A stretch of DNA of 64,000 bases from Flavobacterium sp. Leaf82 (GTDB lineage: Bacteria; Bacteroidota; Bacteroidia; Flavobacteriales; Flavobacteriaceae). Position 1 is the first letter of the stretch, and every line of letters starts with the position of its first letter. Under the pieces are notes generated by a model, which was given only the letters and a program-made list of their open reading frames with translations, was not told the origin of the DNA and made no database searches. The stretch spans positions 62,001 to 126,000 of the forward strand of contig NZ_LMMA01000002.1 in NCBI RefSeq assembly GCF_001422725.1. Direction: 5' to 3'. This document shows, piece after piece, positions 9,106-17,277 of this stretch. The position numbers and the translations under genes were made by a program.

Positions 9106-10467
9106 ATGGACTTTTCAAATAACATTTTAGAAACAATTGGTAATACACCATTGGTAAAACTCAACAAAATTGTTGCTGAAATTGACGCGTTAGTATTGGC
9201 AAAAGTCGAAACTTTTAATCCGGGAAATTCTGTAAAAGACAGAATGGCTGTAAAGATGATTGAAGATGCAGAGGCAGATGGCCGTTTACAACCAGGAGGA
9301 ACTATTATTGAAGGTACTTCTGGAAATACCGGAATGGGATTAGCACTTGTAGCTATTATTAAAGGTTACAAATTGATTTGTGTAATATCTGACAAACAGT
9401 CTAAAGAAAAAATGGATATTTTGCGTGCTGTAGGCGCTAAAGTAGTAGTATGTCCTACTGACGTTGAACCAACAGATCCACGTTCTTATTACTCTGTTTC
9501 AAAAAGATTAGCTACTGAAACACCTAATTCCTGGTATGTAAATCAGTATGATAATATGTCTAATTCTTTGGCACATTACGAGCAAACAGGACCAGAAATC
9601 TGGAAACAAACTGATGGAAAAATTACTCATTTTGTAGTTGGAGTAGGAACTGGTGGAACTATTTCCGGAGTTGGAAAATACTTAAAAGAAAAAAATCCAA
9701 ATATTAAAATTTGGGGAATTGATACTTACGGATCCGTTTTTAAAAAATACCACGAAACGGGTATTTTTGATGAAAACGAAATCTACTCATATATCACAGA
9801 AGGAATTGGAGAAGATATTTTACCAAAAAACGTAGACTTTTCTTTAATCGACGGATTTACTAAAGTTACTGATAAAGATGCAGCAGTTTACACCAGAAAA
9901 ATTGCTCTTGAAGAAGCGATTTTTGTTGGTAATTCTGCCGGAGCTTGTATAAAAGGATTATTACAGCTTAAAGAACATTTTAAGCCAGAAGATGTTGTTG
10001 TGGTGTTATTTCATGACTCAGGAAGTCGTTATGTTGGTAAAATGTTTAATGATGACTGGATGCGTGAGCGTGGTTTCTTAGAAGAAAACATTACAAAGGC
10101 AGAAGATGTTATTAAAGATCATATCGATAAAGAATTAATTGTTGTTCGTACTGAGGAATTAGTTTCGCACGCAATTGAGCGTATGCGTAAATATAAAATT
10201 TCACAAATTCCGGTTGTAGACATCAATGGATTTGTAGGTTCTGTAGATGAAACAGATTTGTTTAGAAGTTACGTTGCAGATAAAAATGTAGCCGAAAAAC
10301 CAATTAAAGAAGTAATGGGCAAACCTTTTCCAATTGTAAAAATGGGAACTCCAATTGAAGAAGTTTCTAAATTATTTACCAAAGAAAACGATGCTGTATT
10401 AGTGGATCTTGGAAATGGTAATCATCATATTATTACCAAATATGATATTATTGGATCAATAAAATAA
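9106..10467 (+). CDS. cbs: Cystathionine beta-synthase-like PLP enzyme with C-terminal CBS domains
   Basis: A 453-residue fold-type II PLP enzyme for sulfur amino-acid metabolism. The catalytic part covers residues 1-320, with the PLP lysine K44 in 'NPGNSVKDRMA', the 'EGTSGNTGMGLA' loop that binds the substrate carboxylate, and 'GVGTGGTISGVGKYLKEK' that holds the PLP phosphate. Residues about 335-450 hold a CBS pair ('ELVSHAIERMRKYKISQIPV', 'MGTPIEEVSKLF'). The segment 'VNQYDNMSNSLAHYEQTGPE' is closer to cystathionine beta-synthase than to CysK, so the expected reaction is serine plus homocysteine to cystathionine; O-acetylserine sulfhydrylase activity remains possible. A terminator follows directly. 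Confidence 0.85.
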   Translation: MDFSNNILETIGNTPLVKLNKIVAEIDALVLAKVETFNPGNSVKDRMAVKMIEDAEADGRLQPGGTIIEGTSGNTGMGLALVAIIKGYKLICVISDKQSKEKMDILRAVGAKVVVCPTDVEPTDPRSYYSVSKRLATETPNSWYVNQYDNMSNSLAHYEQTGPEIWKQTDGKITHFVVGVGTGGTISGVGKYLKEKNPNIKIWGIDTYGSVFKKYHETGIFDENEIYSYITEGIGEDILPKNVDFSLIDGFTKVTDKDAAVYTRKIALEEAIFVGNSAGACIKGLLQLKEHFKPEDVVVVLFHDSGSRYVGKMFNDDWMRERGFLEENITKAEDVIKDHIDKELIVVRTEELVSHAIERMRKYKISQIPVVDINGFVGSVDETDLFRSYVADKNVAEKPIKEVMGKPFPIVKMGTPIEEVSKLFTKENDAVLVDLGNGNHHIITKYDIIGSIK

Positions 10468-10489
10468 GACCGCTTTTAATAATTTTATA

Positions 10490-10536
10490 AAATCCATAAA
10501 TCTAATTTTTAGTGATTAGGTTTATGGATTTTTTTA
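10490..10536 (+). terminator. Intrinsic terminator after the cbs-like gene
   Basis: A 17-bp stem pairs 10490-10506 (AAATCCATAAATCTAAT) with 10515-10531 with one G-U pair, followed by a T run. It covers the in-frame ATG at 10512, which argues against that start for the next gene. Confidence 0.85.
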
Positions 10537-10553
10537 GCTTAATATATTTAGAA

Positions 10554-11036
10554 ATGAATTTTACCGCAATAGATTTTGAAACGGCAACCAGTTATCACCC
10601 TTGTGCTGTTGGAATTGTTACAGTAGAAAATGGAATAATAGTAGATGAATATGTCACTTTAATTAAACCACCAAACAACGAATACAATCCATTTACGATA
10701 CGTGTACATGGAATTTATCCAAGAGATACTATAAATGCAAAGACTTTTGTACAGATTTATCCTGAAATAGAAAAAAGATTAAAAAACAGAGTAGTTGTGG
10801 CACATAACGAAAGTTTTGATCGAAATGTTTTGACCAAATCTATGGCGCTTTACGGCTTGGATTATGAACAATTAAATATAGCAGAAAAGTGGGAATGTAC
10901 CGTAAAGATATATAAGGCGAAAGGTTTTAAACCAACTAAATTAAGTGATTGTTGTAGGGAAATGAAAATTCAATTAAACCATCACGAAGCATTATCTGAT
11001 GCACGCGCATGTGCTAAATTATTTATGCTGAGATAA
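10554..11036 (+). CDS. DnaQ-like 3'-5' exonuclease (DEDDh family)
   Basis: A 160-residue free-standing exonuclease domain. The DEDDh residues are visible: 'MNFTAIDFETAT' (D7, E9), 'VVAHNESFDRNVL' (the HNxxFD motif) and 'HHEALSDARACA' (HxxxxD). The family normally degrades single-stranded DNA or RNA from the 3' end using two metal ions; whether this one serves replication proofreading, repair or RNA turnover cannot be told. The frame could start at 10512, but that ATG lies within the upstream terminator, and homology starts at the ATG at 10554. Confidence 0.88.
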   Translation: MNFTAIDFETATSYHPCAVGIVTVENGIIVDEYVTLIKPPNNEYNPFTIRVHGIYPRDTINAKTFVQIYPEIEKRLKNRVVVAHNESFDRNVLTKSMALYGLDYEQLNIAEKWECTVKIYKAKGFKPTKLSDCCREMKIQLNHHEALSDARACAKLFMLR

Positions 11037-11114
11037 TAAAATTAAATATTTGTAAGATTAGTATTATTTTTTAATTAAATTTAGGTTTTTATAAATCATA
11101 GTAAAAACCAAAAA

Positions 11115-12386
11115 ATGAAAGAAGATTTTCTTCATTATCTCTGGAGATTCAAAAAATTTGACACATTAAATTTACGAACCTCTCAGCAAGAGCAAATTAC
11201 AATCATTAAAACAGGAGATTATTTAGAACTTGCAGGTCCTGATTTTTTTAATGCCCAAATAAAAATTGGAAATCAAAAATGGGCTGGAAATGTTGAAATT
11301 CATTTAAAATCATCTGATTGGTATGTTCATGGTCATGAAAATGATGTAGCCTATGAAAATTTAATTTTACACGTTGTTTGGGAACATGACACAGAAATAT
11401 TTGATAAAAATAACAGAAGAATTCCAGTTTTGGTATTCAGAGATTATGTTTCTTCAGAAATTTTATCAAATTATAATTCTTTAGTTACTCCTAAATCCTG
11501 GATATTTTGCGAAAAAAGTATTCGGGAAATCGATGATTTCACATTTAAAAATTGGCAGGAAAGGCTATTTTTTGACAGACTGGAACGAAAATCAAAGTTT
11601 ATTTATGATCTGTTAGAAGAAACAAATCAAGATTGGGAAGCAGTTTTATTTTTATTACTTGCAAAAAATTTTGGCTTAAATACCAATAGTAATACTTTTT
11701 TGCAAATTGCTAAATCTATACCATTTCCGGTTGTTAGAAAAGAAAGCTTTGAAATTGAAAATCTCGAAGCGCTGCTTTTAGGCACTTCTGGCTTACTTGA
11801 TGATGAAAAAGAAGATGTGTATTTTACAGATTTGAAAATTAGGTATTATTATCTTTTAAATAAATACCAACTAGAAAAACATCATGTAGATCCAGTGCAA
11901 TTTTTTAAGCATCGTCCGGATAATTTTCCCACGATTAGGCTTTCCCAATTGGCAAATTTATATCAAAAACATCAAAACTTATTTTCAAGAATAATAGTGC
12001 TTAAATCCGTTAAAAGTGTTTATGATTTATTAAGCGTTGGCGCCAGTAAATATTGGCAAAATCATTATCAGTTTGATAATGAGAGCGTAAGAAAACCAAA
12101 ATCTCTATCGAAATCCTTTTTAGATTTGATTATTATAAATACCATAATTCCTATTCAGTTTGCTTATTCTAATGTGATGGGCCAATCGATTTCGGAAGAT
12201 TTAATTGCTTTTATGAATGAAGTTCCACCTGAAAAAAATGCTATTATAAATAAGTTTGAAACCTTTGGAATTTCTTCCAAAAATGCTTTTGAAACCCAAA
12301 CGCTGTTGGAGCTCAAAAATGAATACTGTAATAAAAAAGCCTGTTTAAAATGTGCTTTAGGAATGGAACTACTAAAGAATAATTAA
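11115..12386 (+). CDS. DUF2851 family protein
   Basis: A 423-residue cytoplasmic protein without signal peptide or membrane segments. The N-terminal half carries the conserved DUF2851 block: 'LHYLWRFKKF', 'GDYLELAGPDFFNAQIKI', 'WAGNVEIHLKSSDWY', 'NLILHVVWEHD'. The pattern of Glu/Asp/His in this block suggests a nuclease-like or metal-binding fold, but the family has no demonstrated function. The C-terminus has a Cys cluster ('EYCNKKACLKCALG') that could bind metal. It stands alone between the exonuclease and the PspC-like gene. Confidence 0.85.
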   Translation: MKEDFLHYLWRFKKFDTLNLRTSQQEQITIIKTGDYLELAGPDFFNAQIKIGNQKWAGNVEIHLKSSDWYVHGHENDVAYENLILHVVWEHDTEIFDKNNRRIPVLVFRDYVSSEILSNYNSLVTPKSWIFCEKSIREIDDFTFKNWQERLFFDRLERKSKFIYDLLEETNQDWEAVLFLLLAKNFGLNTNSNTFLQIAKSIPFPVVRKESFEIENLEALLLGTSGLLDDEKEDVYFTDLKIRYYYLLNKYQLEKHHVDPVQFFKHRPDNFPTIRLSQLANLYQKHQNLFSRIIVLKSVKSVYDLLSVGASKYWQNHYQFDNESVRKPKSLSKSFLDLIIINTIIPIQFAYSNVMGQSISEDLIAFMNEVPPEKNAIINKFETFGISSKNAFETQTLLELKNEYCNKKACLKCALGMELLKNN

Positions 12387-12412
12387 GATAATTAGAAAAT
12401 GTGTCAACGAGA

Positions 12413-12428
12413 TAATTTTGTATTTTTG
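12413..12428 (+). promoter_or_regulatory. Candidate -7 elements for the PspC-like gene
   Basis: Two adjacent exact TAnnTTTG matches, TAATTTTG (12413-12420) and TATTTTTG (12421-12428), lie about 60-70 bp before the PspC-like ATG. No clear -33 partner is visible. Confidence 0.45.
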
Positions 12429-12448
12429 CATTTCTTAACAAATACTAA

Positions 12449-12473
12449 TGTCATCCGGAGCGAAGTCGAAGGA
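12449..12473. repeat. Single arm of a dispersed palindromic repeat
   Basis: The segment around GGAGCGAAGTCGAAGGA matches one arm of the hairpin repeat at 61838-61903 (GAGCGGAGTCGAAGA). It lies in the leader of the PspC-like gene without its complementary arm, so it cannot fold on its own. Confidence 0.6.
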
Positions 12474-12488
12474 TAAAATCTAAATCTA

Positions 12489-12716
12489 ATGTCAGCAATT
12501 TTAAAACTTAAGTTTTTCTTTGAGAAATATGGATTTCATGTTTCATCACGTCTCGCAGATAAATTAGGAATGCGGGTAACAAGTGTAAGGTTGTTTTTTA
12601 TTTATATCTCGTTTGTTACTGCCGGTTTGGGATTTGGGGTTTATCTAACATTGGCATTCTGGATTCGACTAAAAGATTTAATCCGTGCAAAACGTACTTC
12701 AGTTTTCGATTTATAA
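12489..12716 (+). CDS. PspC-like small membrane protein
   Basis: A 75-residue protein that fits the PspC domain: an N-terminal part 'LKLKFFFEKYGFHVSSRLAD' followed by 'KLGMRVTSVRLFFIYISF', where MRVTSVRLFFI is the family signature, and a hydrophobic membrane segment ('FVTAGLGFGVYLTLAFWI'). PspC proteins sense or stabilise the inner membrane in the phage-shock response of Proteobacteria; in Bacteroidota the role is not established. No pspA or other psp gene is adjacent. The gene is followed by a bidirectional terminator shared with the convergent permease. Confidence 0.75.
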   Translation: MSAILKLKFFFEKYGFHVSSRLADKLGMRVTSVRLFFIYISFVTAGLGFGVYLTLAFWIRLKDLIRAKRTSVFDL

Positions 12717-12731
12717 AATAGTATAAAACAT

Positions 12732-12771
12732 AAAAAAGGATCATAAAGTTTTAGCTCTATGATCCTTTTTT
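12732..12771. terminator. Bidirectional terminator between the PspC-like gene and the permease
   Basis: A 14-bp perfect stem, AAAAAAGGATCATA (12732-12745) with TATGATCCTTTTTT (12758-12771), has a T run on each strand and sits between two convergent genes. Confidence 0.9.
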
Positions 12772-12791
12772 ATTTATATCTCTCAGGAAAA

Positions 12792-14243
12792 TTATTTCCC
12801 CGGATTATTTAATTTACTGTTTTTCTTGCCGTAAACAAAATAGATTGCTATTCCTAAAGCCATCCAAACTATAAGTCTAATCCAGCTCTCGTTTGGTAAT
12901 GAATACATTAAAGCTAAACAGATCAAAATACCTGCAATTGGCACAAATGGTACTAAAGGAGTTCTGAATGATCTTGGAGCATCCGGCATTTTTTTACGCA
13001 TTACCATCACACCAATACAAACTAGTACAAAAGCTAATAGTGTTCCAATACTTACCATATGTCCTAAATCACTTACTGGAACTAATCCTGCAAATAAGCT
13101 TACGAATACAAGGAAGAAAAGGTTTGTTTTCCATGGTGTGCGAAATTTAGAGTGAATAGAACTAAAAAATGGAGGTAATAAACCATCTTTACTCATCGTG
13201 TAAAATACACGGCTTTGTCCCATAAGCATTACTAGCATTACAGAAGTATAACCAGCCAGAATAGCTACAATTAAACCAGTTTGTAAAAAGTCATAACCAG
13301 TTTTTGCAAATGCAGTTGCAGCCGGTTTAGCATCTCCTGCAAATTCTCTGTAGTTAACAAGACCTGTCATTACGTGAGCGAAGAATACATATAATAAAGT
13401 ACAGATTACAAGTGAGCCTAAAATACCAATTGGCATTCCTTTTTGTGGGTTTTTAGCTTCCTGAGCAGCTGTAGAGACAGCGTCAAATCCAATAAAAGCA
13501 AAGAATACAGTTCCTGCTCCTGCAGCAATACCTGACCATCCAAATTCACCAAAAACACCAGTGTTTTGAGGAATGTATGGAGTATAGTTAGCAGTATCAA
13601 TAAAACTCCATCCCAAAACGATGAAAATGATTACTACAGCAACCTTTACAACAACTAAAAAGTTATTTAATGATGCAGATTCTTTTGTTCCTCTGATTAA
13701 TAATAAAGACAACATCGAAACGATAAAAATAGCTGGTAAATTTACAATACCACCTTCAATTATTGTTCCGTCGCTTAATTTTAAAGTCTCCCAGGGCGAA
13801 CATATAAATTGATGGGGGAGATGAATTCCATATTTATTTAGTAACTCTAGTAAGTATCGGGACCAGCTCACACCAACGGTTGCTGCTCCTAAAGCATATT
13901 CTAAAACTAAATCCCAACCAATAATCCAGGCCATAAATTCTCCCATTGTAGCATAAGAATAAGTATATGCGCTACCTGCAACCGGAATCATAGAAGCAAA
14001 TTCTGCATAACAAAGTCCTGCAAATGCACAACCAACTGCTGCTAAAATAAAAGAAAGAGTAACTGCAGGACCAGCATGTTCTGCGGCAGCAATTCCTGTT
14101 AAAGAGAATAATCCGGCTCCAATAATGGCTCCAACTCCAAGCGCGACAAGCGAACGTGAAGACAGAGTTCTTTTTAAGCCTTTTTCAGATTCGGATGCTT
14201 CGTCAAGCAATACCGAAAGTGGTTTAGTTTTCCAAATTGACAT
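12792..14243 (-). CDS. APC-family amino acid permease (cationic amino acid transporter-like)
   Basis: A 483-residue inner-membrane transporter with about 12-13 hydrophobic helices. The N-terminal cytoplasmic stretch ends in 'GLKRTLSSRSLVALGVGAII', followed by 'GAGLFSLTGIAA', the unwound TM1 substrate-binding motif of APC transporters, and later 'FFAFIGFDAVSTAAQEAKNP', the TM6 signature. The C-terminus 'VMRKKMPDAPRSFRTPLVP' is typical of bacterial CAT/YfnA-like permeases, which import amino acids by proton symport. The start gives MSIWKTKPLSVLL, the common beginning of this subgroup. A second, distinct APC transporter lies at 55309-56721. Confidence 0.92.
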   Translation of the reverse strand: MSIWKTKPLSVLLDEASESEKGLKRTLSSRSLVALGVGAIIGAGLFSLTGIAAAEHAGPAVTLSFILAAVGCAFAGLCYAEFASMIPVAGSAYTYSYATMGEFMAWIIGWDLVLEYALGAATVGVSWSRYLLELLNKYGIHLPHQFICSPWETLKLSDGTIIEGGIVNLPAIFIVSMLSLLLIRGTKESASLNNFLVVVKVAVVIIFIVLGWSFIDTANYTPYIPQNTGVFGEFGWSGIAAGAGTVFFAFIGFDAVSTAAQEAKNPQKGMPIGILGSLVICTLLYVFFAHVMTGLVNYREFAGDAKPAATAFAKTGYDFLQTGLIVAILAGYTSVMLVMLMGQSRVFYTMSKDGLLPPFFSSIHSKFRTPWKTNLFFLVFVSLFAGLVPVSDLGHMVSIGTLLAFVLVCIGVMVMRKKMPDAPRSFRTPLVPFVPIAGILICLALMYSLPNESWIRLIVWMALGIAIYFVYGKKNSKLNNPGK

Positions 14244-14452
14244 ACTATTATATTGGTTTATTGTTATTAAGCTCCAAATGTATCGTTTTTTGTAAAAAAT
14301 AAAAACAATTATCTCTTTTTAAGTTATAAAATATTAAAATTTATGATAAAACCAGTGGTAATTATTCTTTAGAAACTCAGATTCATTAAATTAATTAAGC
14401 TTTACTAGTGAAATATGTAATTTTCAAATTTAAAATAAATTTAGTAATATTC

Positions 14453-14485
14453 TTGTTAATTTAAAATATTTTTCCTGTAATTTAG
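14453..14485 (+). promoter_or_regulatory. Candidate promoter of the helix-hairpin-helix gene
   Basis: TTG (14453-14455), a 22-bp gap and TAATTTAG (14478-14485, one mismatch to TAnnTTTG). Transcription near 14492 would leave only 8 nt before the ATG at 14500, which favours a later start codon. Confidence 0.35.
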
Positions 14486-14517
14486 ACGCTTAATTAAAAA
14501 TGAAAAACTGTAGACAG

Positions 14518-15405
14518 ATGAATTTGAAAGGAATGATAAAAGGTTTGAAGTTTACAAATCATCAACGTACAGGAATTTTTTTACTTTTTACCATTATTAT
14601 AGTATTGCAGGCAGTATATTTTTTTATTGATTTTAGTTTGCCTGAAAAATCTTTTAATGAAAAAGAACAATGGATGGCTTTACAGTCAGAAATTGATGCT
14701 ATGAAGCTGACAAAATTAAAAGAGAAACCTAAAATATATACCTTTAATCCTAACTTCATTTCAGATTATAAAGGATATAAATTAGGAATGTCTGTTCTCG
14801 AGATTGATCGTTTGTTAGCTTTTAGAAAAGAGAATAAATATGTAACTTCTGCAAGGGAGTTTCAAGACGTAACAAAAATATCAGATTCGTTGTTAAAAAT
14901 TATTTCCCCACTTTTTAAATTTCCAGATTGGACTCAGGGCAAATCAAATTTTAAAATCAGCAAAAAAGAATTTATTCAAAAGCCATTCTTCAAGAAAGAA
15001 AAAATTATTGTTTCGGATATTAATCAGGCAAGTCAGGAAGATTTGGTTAAGATATATGGTATTGGTGAAGCTTTGTCATTAAGAATACTCAAACAAAAAG
15101 AGATCTTGGGGTGTTTTGTTTCTATGGAACAAATGAATGATGTTTGGGGACTTTCACCAGAAGTTATATATGAATTAAACACTCATTTTAAAGTTATAAT
15201 ACCCTCCAATTTTAAAAAGATTGCCATAAATGAAGCCTCTCTAAAAGAATTATCTCAATTTTCTTATTTCAGATATACATTGGCAAAACAAATCGTAACA
15301 TACAGAAGTATGAATGGAAATATTAATAATATTGAGGATTTATCAAAAATTAAAGGTTTTCCTGTTGATAAAGCAAAAATAATTAGTTTATATTTGGAGT
15401 TCTAA
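14518..15405 (+). CDS. Membrane-anchored helix-hairpin-helix (ComEA-like) protein
   Basis: A protein of about 295 residues with a short cytoplasmic N-terminus ('HQRTGIF'), one transmembrane helix ('LLFTIIIVLQAVYFF') and an exported remainder holding repeated helix-hairpin-helix units: 'YKLGMSVLEIDRLLAFRKEN' , 'DINQASQEDLVKIYGIGEAL' and 'FPVDKAKIISLYLEF'. ComEA-type HhH domains bind double-stranded DNA without sequence preference, so a role in DNA capture during transformation or in envelope-associated DNA handling is possible, but no com neighbour supports it. Starts at 14500, 14518 and 14533 are all in frame; 14518 is chosen from promoter spacing. The acyl-CoA dehydrogenase follows after 14 bp. 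Confidence 0.75.
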   Translation: MNLKGMIKGLKFTNHQRTGIFLLFTIIIVLQAVYFFIDFSLPEKSFNEKEQWMALQSEIDAMKLTKLKEKPKIYTFNPNFISDYKGYKLGMSVLEIDRLLAFRKENKYVTSAREFQDVTKISDSLLKIISPLFKFPDWTQGKSNFKISKKEFIQKPFFKKEKIIVSDINQASQEDLVKIYGIGEALSLRILKQKEILGCFVSMEQMNDVWGLSPEVIYELNTHFKVIIPSNFKKIAINEASLKELSQFSYFRYTLAKQIVTYRSMNGNINNIEDLSKIKGFPVDKAKIISLYLEF

Positions 15406-15419
15406 AAAATAAGCAAACA

Positions 15420-16562
15420 ATGAATTTTGATTATAACGAAACGCAGTCAATGATTGCCCAATCTATAAAAGATTTTGCCGAAAAAAATATCAGACCAAAT
15501 ATTATGGAATGGGATGAAGCTCAAATTTTTCCGGTTGACCTATTTAAAAAATTAGGTGAAATGGGATATATGGGAGTTTTAGTTCCTGAAAAATACGGTG
15601 GATCGGGGTTAGGGTATCATGAATATATTACAGTTGTCGAGGAAATTTCGAAAGTAGATCCTTCAATTGGTCTTTCAGTTGCAGCTCATAATTCTTTATG
15701 TACGAATCATATTCTGACTTTTGGAAATGAAGAGCAAAAGAAAAAATGGCTGCCTAAACTTGCTACGGCTGAGCATATTGGAGCTTGGGGATTAACAGAG
15801 CATAATACAGGATCTGATGCTGGAGGAATGAATACAACAGCAGTAAAAGATGGTGATGAATGGATTGTAAACGGAGCTAAGAATTTTATCACGCATGCTA
15901 TCTCTGGAGATATTGCCGTAGTGATTGTGCGAACCGGAGAAAAAGGAGATTCTAAAGGAATGACCGCTTTTGTATTCGAAAAAGGCATGAAAGGATTTAC
16001 GTCAGGTAAAAAAGAGAACAAATTAGGAATGCGTGCAAGCGAAACTGCAGAGTTGGTTTTTGATGGTTGTCGTGTTCCGGATGCAAATAGACTAGGAGAA
16101 GTAGGACAGGGATTTGTACAGGCTATGAAAATACTTGATGGCGGTCGTATTTCAATTGGAGCTTTATCATTAGGAATTTCAAAAGGCGCTTATGAAGCAG
16201 CACTTAAATATTCTAAAGAAAGACATCAGTTTGGGCAACCTATAAGTAGCTTTCAGGGAATTTCGTTTAAATTAGCTGATATGGCAACTGAGATCGAAGC
16301 TTCAGAACTTTTACTTCACAAAGCTGCTTTCTTAAAGCAACAGCACAAACCCGTTACAACACTTGGTGCGATGGCAAAAATGTACGCTTCAGAAGCTTGT
16401 GTGAAAATTGCGAACGAAGCTGTGCAAATTCATGGTGGTTATGGATATACAAAAGATTTTCCGGTAGAGAAATTCTATAGAGATTCTAAATTATGTACTA
16501 TTGGAGAAGGAACTACTGAGATCCAAAAATTAGTAATTTCAAGAAATTTGCTAAAAGAGTAA
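15420..16562 (+). CDS. Acyl-CoA dehydrogenase
   Basis: A 380-residue FAD enzyme of the short/medium-chain acyl-CoA dehydrogenase family, which oxidises acyl-CoA to trans-2-enoyl-CoA and passes electrons to ETF. All family blocks are visible: 'GAWGLTEHNTGSDAGGMNTT' (flavin contact), 'KNFITHAISGD', 'RIPDANRLGEVGQGF'-like segment as CRVPDANRLGEVGQGF, 'QAVQIHGGYGYTKDFPVEKF'-type C-terminal block, and the catalytic Glu363 in 'IGEGTTEIQ', at the position used by butyryl/glutaryl-type enzymes. The chain-length preference cannot be read reliably; fatty-acid or branched-chain amino-acid degradation are both plausible. Only 14 bp separate it from the HhH gene, so it is probably co-transcribed. Confidence 0.94.
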   Translation: MNFDYNETQSMIAQSIKDFAEKNIRPNIMEWDEAQIFPVDLFKKLGEMGYMGVLVPEKYGGSGLGYHEYITVVEEISKVDPSIGLSVAAHNSLCTNHILTFGNEEQKKKWLPKLATAEHIGAWGLTEHNTGSDAGGMNTTAVKDGDEWIVNGAKNFITHAISGDIAVVIVRTGEKGDSKGMTAFVFEKGMKGFTSGKKENKLGMRASETAELVFDGCRVPDANRLGEVGQGFVQAMKILDGGRISIGALSLGISKGAYEAALKYSKERHQFGQPISSFQGISFKLADMATEIEASELLLHKAAFLKQQHKPVTTLGAMAKMYASEACVKIANEAVQIHGGYGYTKDFPVEKFYRDSKLCTIGEGTTEIQKLVISRNLLKE

Positions 16563-16581
16563 AATGATAATTTGGGCGTGC

Positions 16582-16647
16582 CCTCAAGAAACAAAAAGCC
16601 ATTCACTAAACGTTGAGTGGCTTTTTGTTTCTTGAGGTCGGGCTTTT
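16582..16647. terminator. Long hairpin terminator after the acyl-CoA dehydrogenase
   Basis: A perfect 19-bp stem pairs 16582-16600 with 16619-16637, extended by a few A-T/G-U pairs. Inside it, AAAAAGCC/GGCTTTTT gives a terminator on either strand. The outer part, CCTCAAGAAAC, is unusually long for a simple terminator. The rest of the 385-bp gap to rpsU shows no gene. Confidence 0.75.
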
Positions 16648-16910
16648 CATTCCAATCTTTTATATTCTTAAAGAAAGAATATAAAAGGATTTCCATTGCA
16701 ATCCCTCACGCACTCAGTCGCAATATAGAAGTTTCAGTGAATTACTACGTTCTTTTTACATTAGTAATAATTGTATTTTCTGTAGGGTTTTTGTGAAACT
16801 AAAAGCAGTTTAATGTCTGTATTCTTTATTCTTTTTTCTAAATTCTATATTCTTTTCTCAATCCTCAAAAAATAATCATAAATAATAACTCATAATTCAT
16901 AATAAATATA

Positions 16911-16918
16911 TACTTTTG
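16911..16918 (+). promoter_or_regulatory. -7 promoter element of rpsU
   Basis: TACTTTTG is an exact TAnnTTTG match 30 bp before the rpsU ATG. Transcription would start near 16924, giving a leader of about 24 nt that consists almost entirely of the Shine-Dalgarno region. No clear -33 box is seen. Confidence 0.6.
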
Positions 16919-16930
16919 CACCCTTAACGA

Positions 16931-16940
16931 GAGGAGGTGT
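16931..16940 (+). promoter_or_regulatory. Strong Shine-Dalgarno sequence of rpsU
   Basis: GAGGAGGTGT contains AGGAGGTG (16932-16939), which pairs over eight bases with the usual CACCUCCU 3' tail of bacterial 16S rRNA, 8 nt before the ATG at 16948. Other genes in this window have only A-rich leaders, so this site is exceptional and suggests special translational control of bS21. Confidence 0.85.
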
Positions 16941-16947
16941 CAATATT

Positions 16948-17142
16948 ATGTTAATTATACCAATTAAAGACGGAGAAAATATCGATAGAGCATTAAAGCG
17001 CTATAAAAGAAAATTTGATAAAACAGGAACTGTTCGTCAACTAAGAGCACGTACTGCTTTTATTAAGCCTTCTGTTATCAAAAGAGCACAAATTCAAAAA
17101 GCTGCTTACATCCAAAACATGAGAGATGGTTTAGAGAGTTAG
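16948..17142 (+). CDS. rpsU: 30S ribosomal protein bS21
   Basis: A 64-residue basic protein with the bS21 pattern 'IPIKDGENIDRALKRYKRKF' and 'RQLRARTAFIKPSVIKRAQI'. bS21 sits on the 30S platform beside the 3' end of 16S rRNA. Structural work on the Flavobacterium johnsoniae ribosome showed that bS21 with bS18 and bS6 holds the anti-Shine-Dalgarno tail out of reach, which explains why these bacteria rarely use Shine-Dalgarno sequences. The rpsU message itself carries a strong one, so ribosomes lacking bS21 would be expected to translate it best: an autogenous loop. It has its own promoter and terminator. Confidence 0.97.
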   Translation: MLIIPIKDGENIDRALKRYKRKFDKTGTVRQLRARTAFIKPSVIKRAQIQKAAYIQNMRDGLES

Positions 17143-17164
17143 TATTAGCTTTTCAAAAATAATT

Positions 17165-17202
17165 ACCGTTAGTTATCAAAATTTGATACTAACGGTTTTT
17201 TT
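17165..17202 (+). terminator. Intrinsic terminator of rpsU
   Basis: ACCGTTAGT-TATCAAA pairs with TTTGATA-CTAACGGT around a short loop and is followed by a run of seven T. Confidence 0.88.
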
Positions 17203-17277
17203 ATGCTTAATTTTGAGATAAATATATTCTTTGTAAACGGGATATAAATTTGTGTAAATGAAAAAGATTGTAATCTT

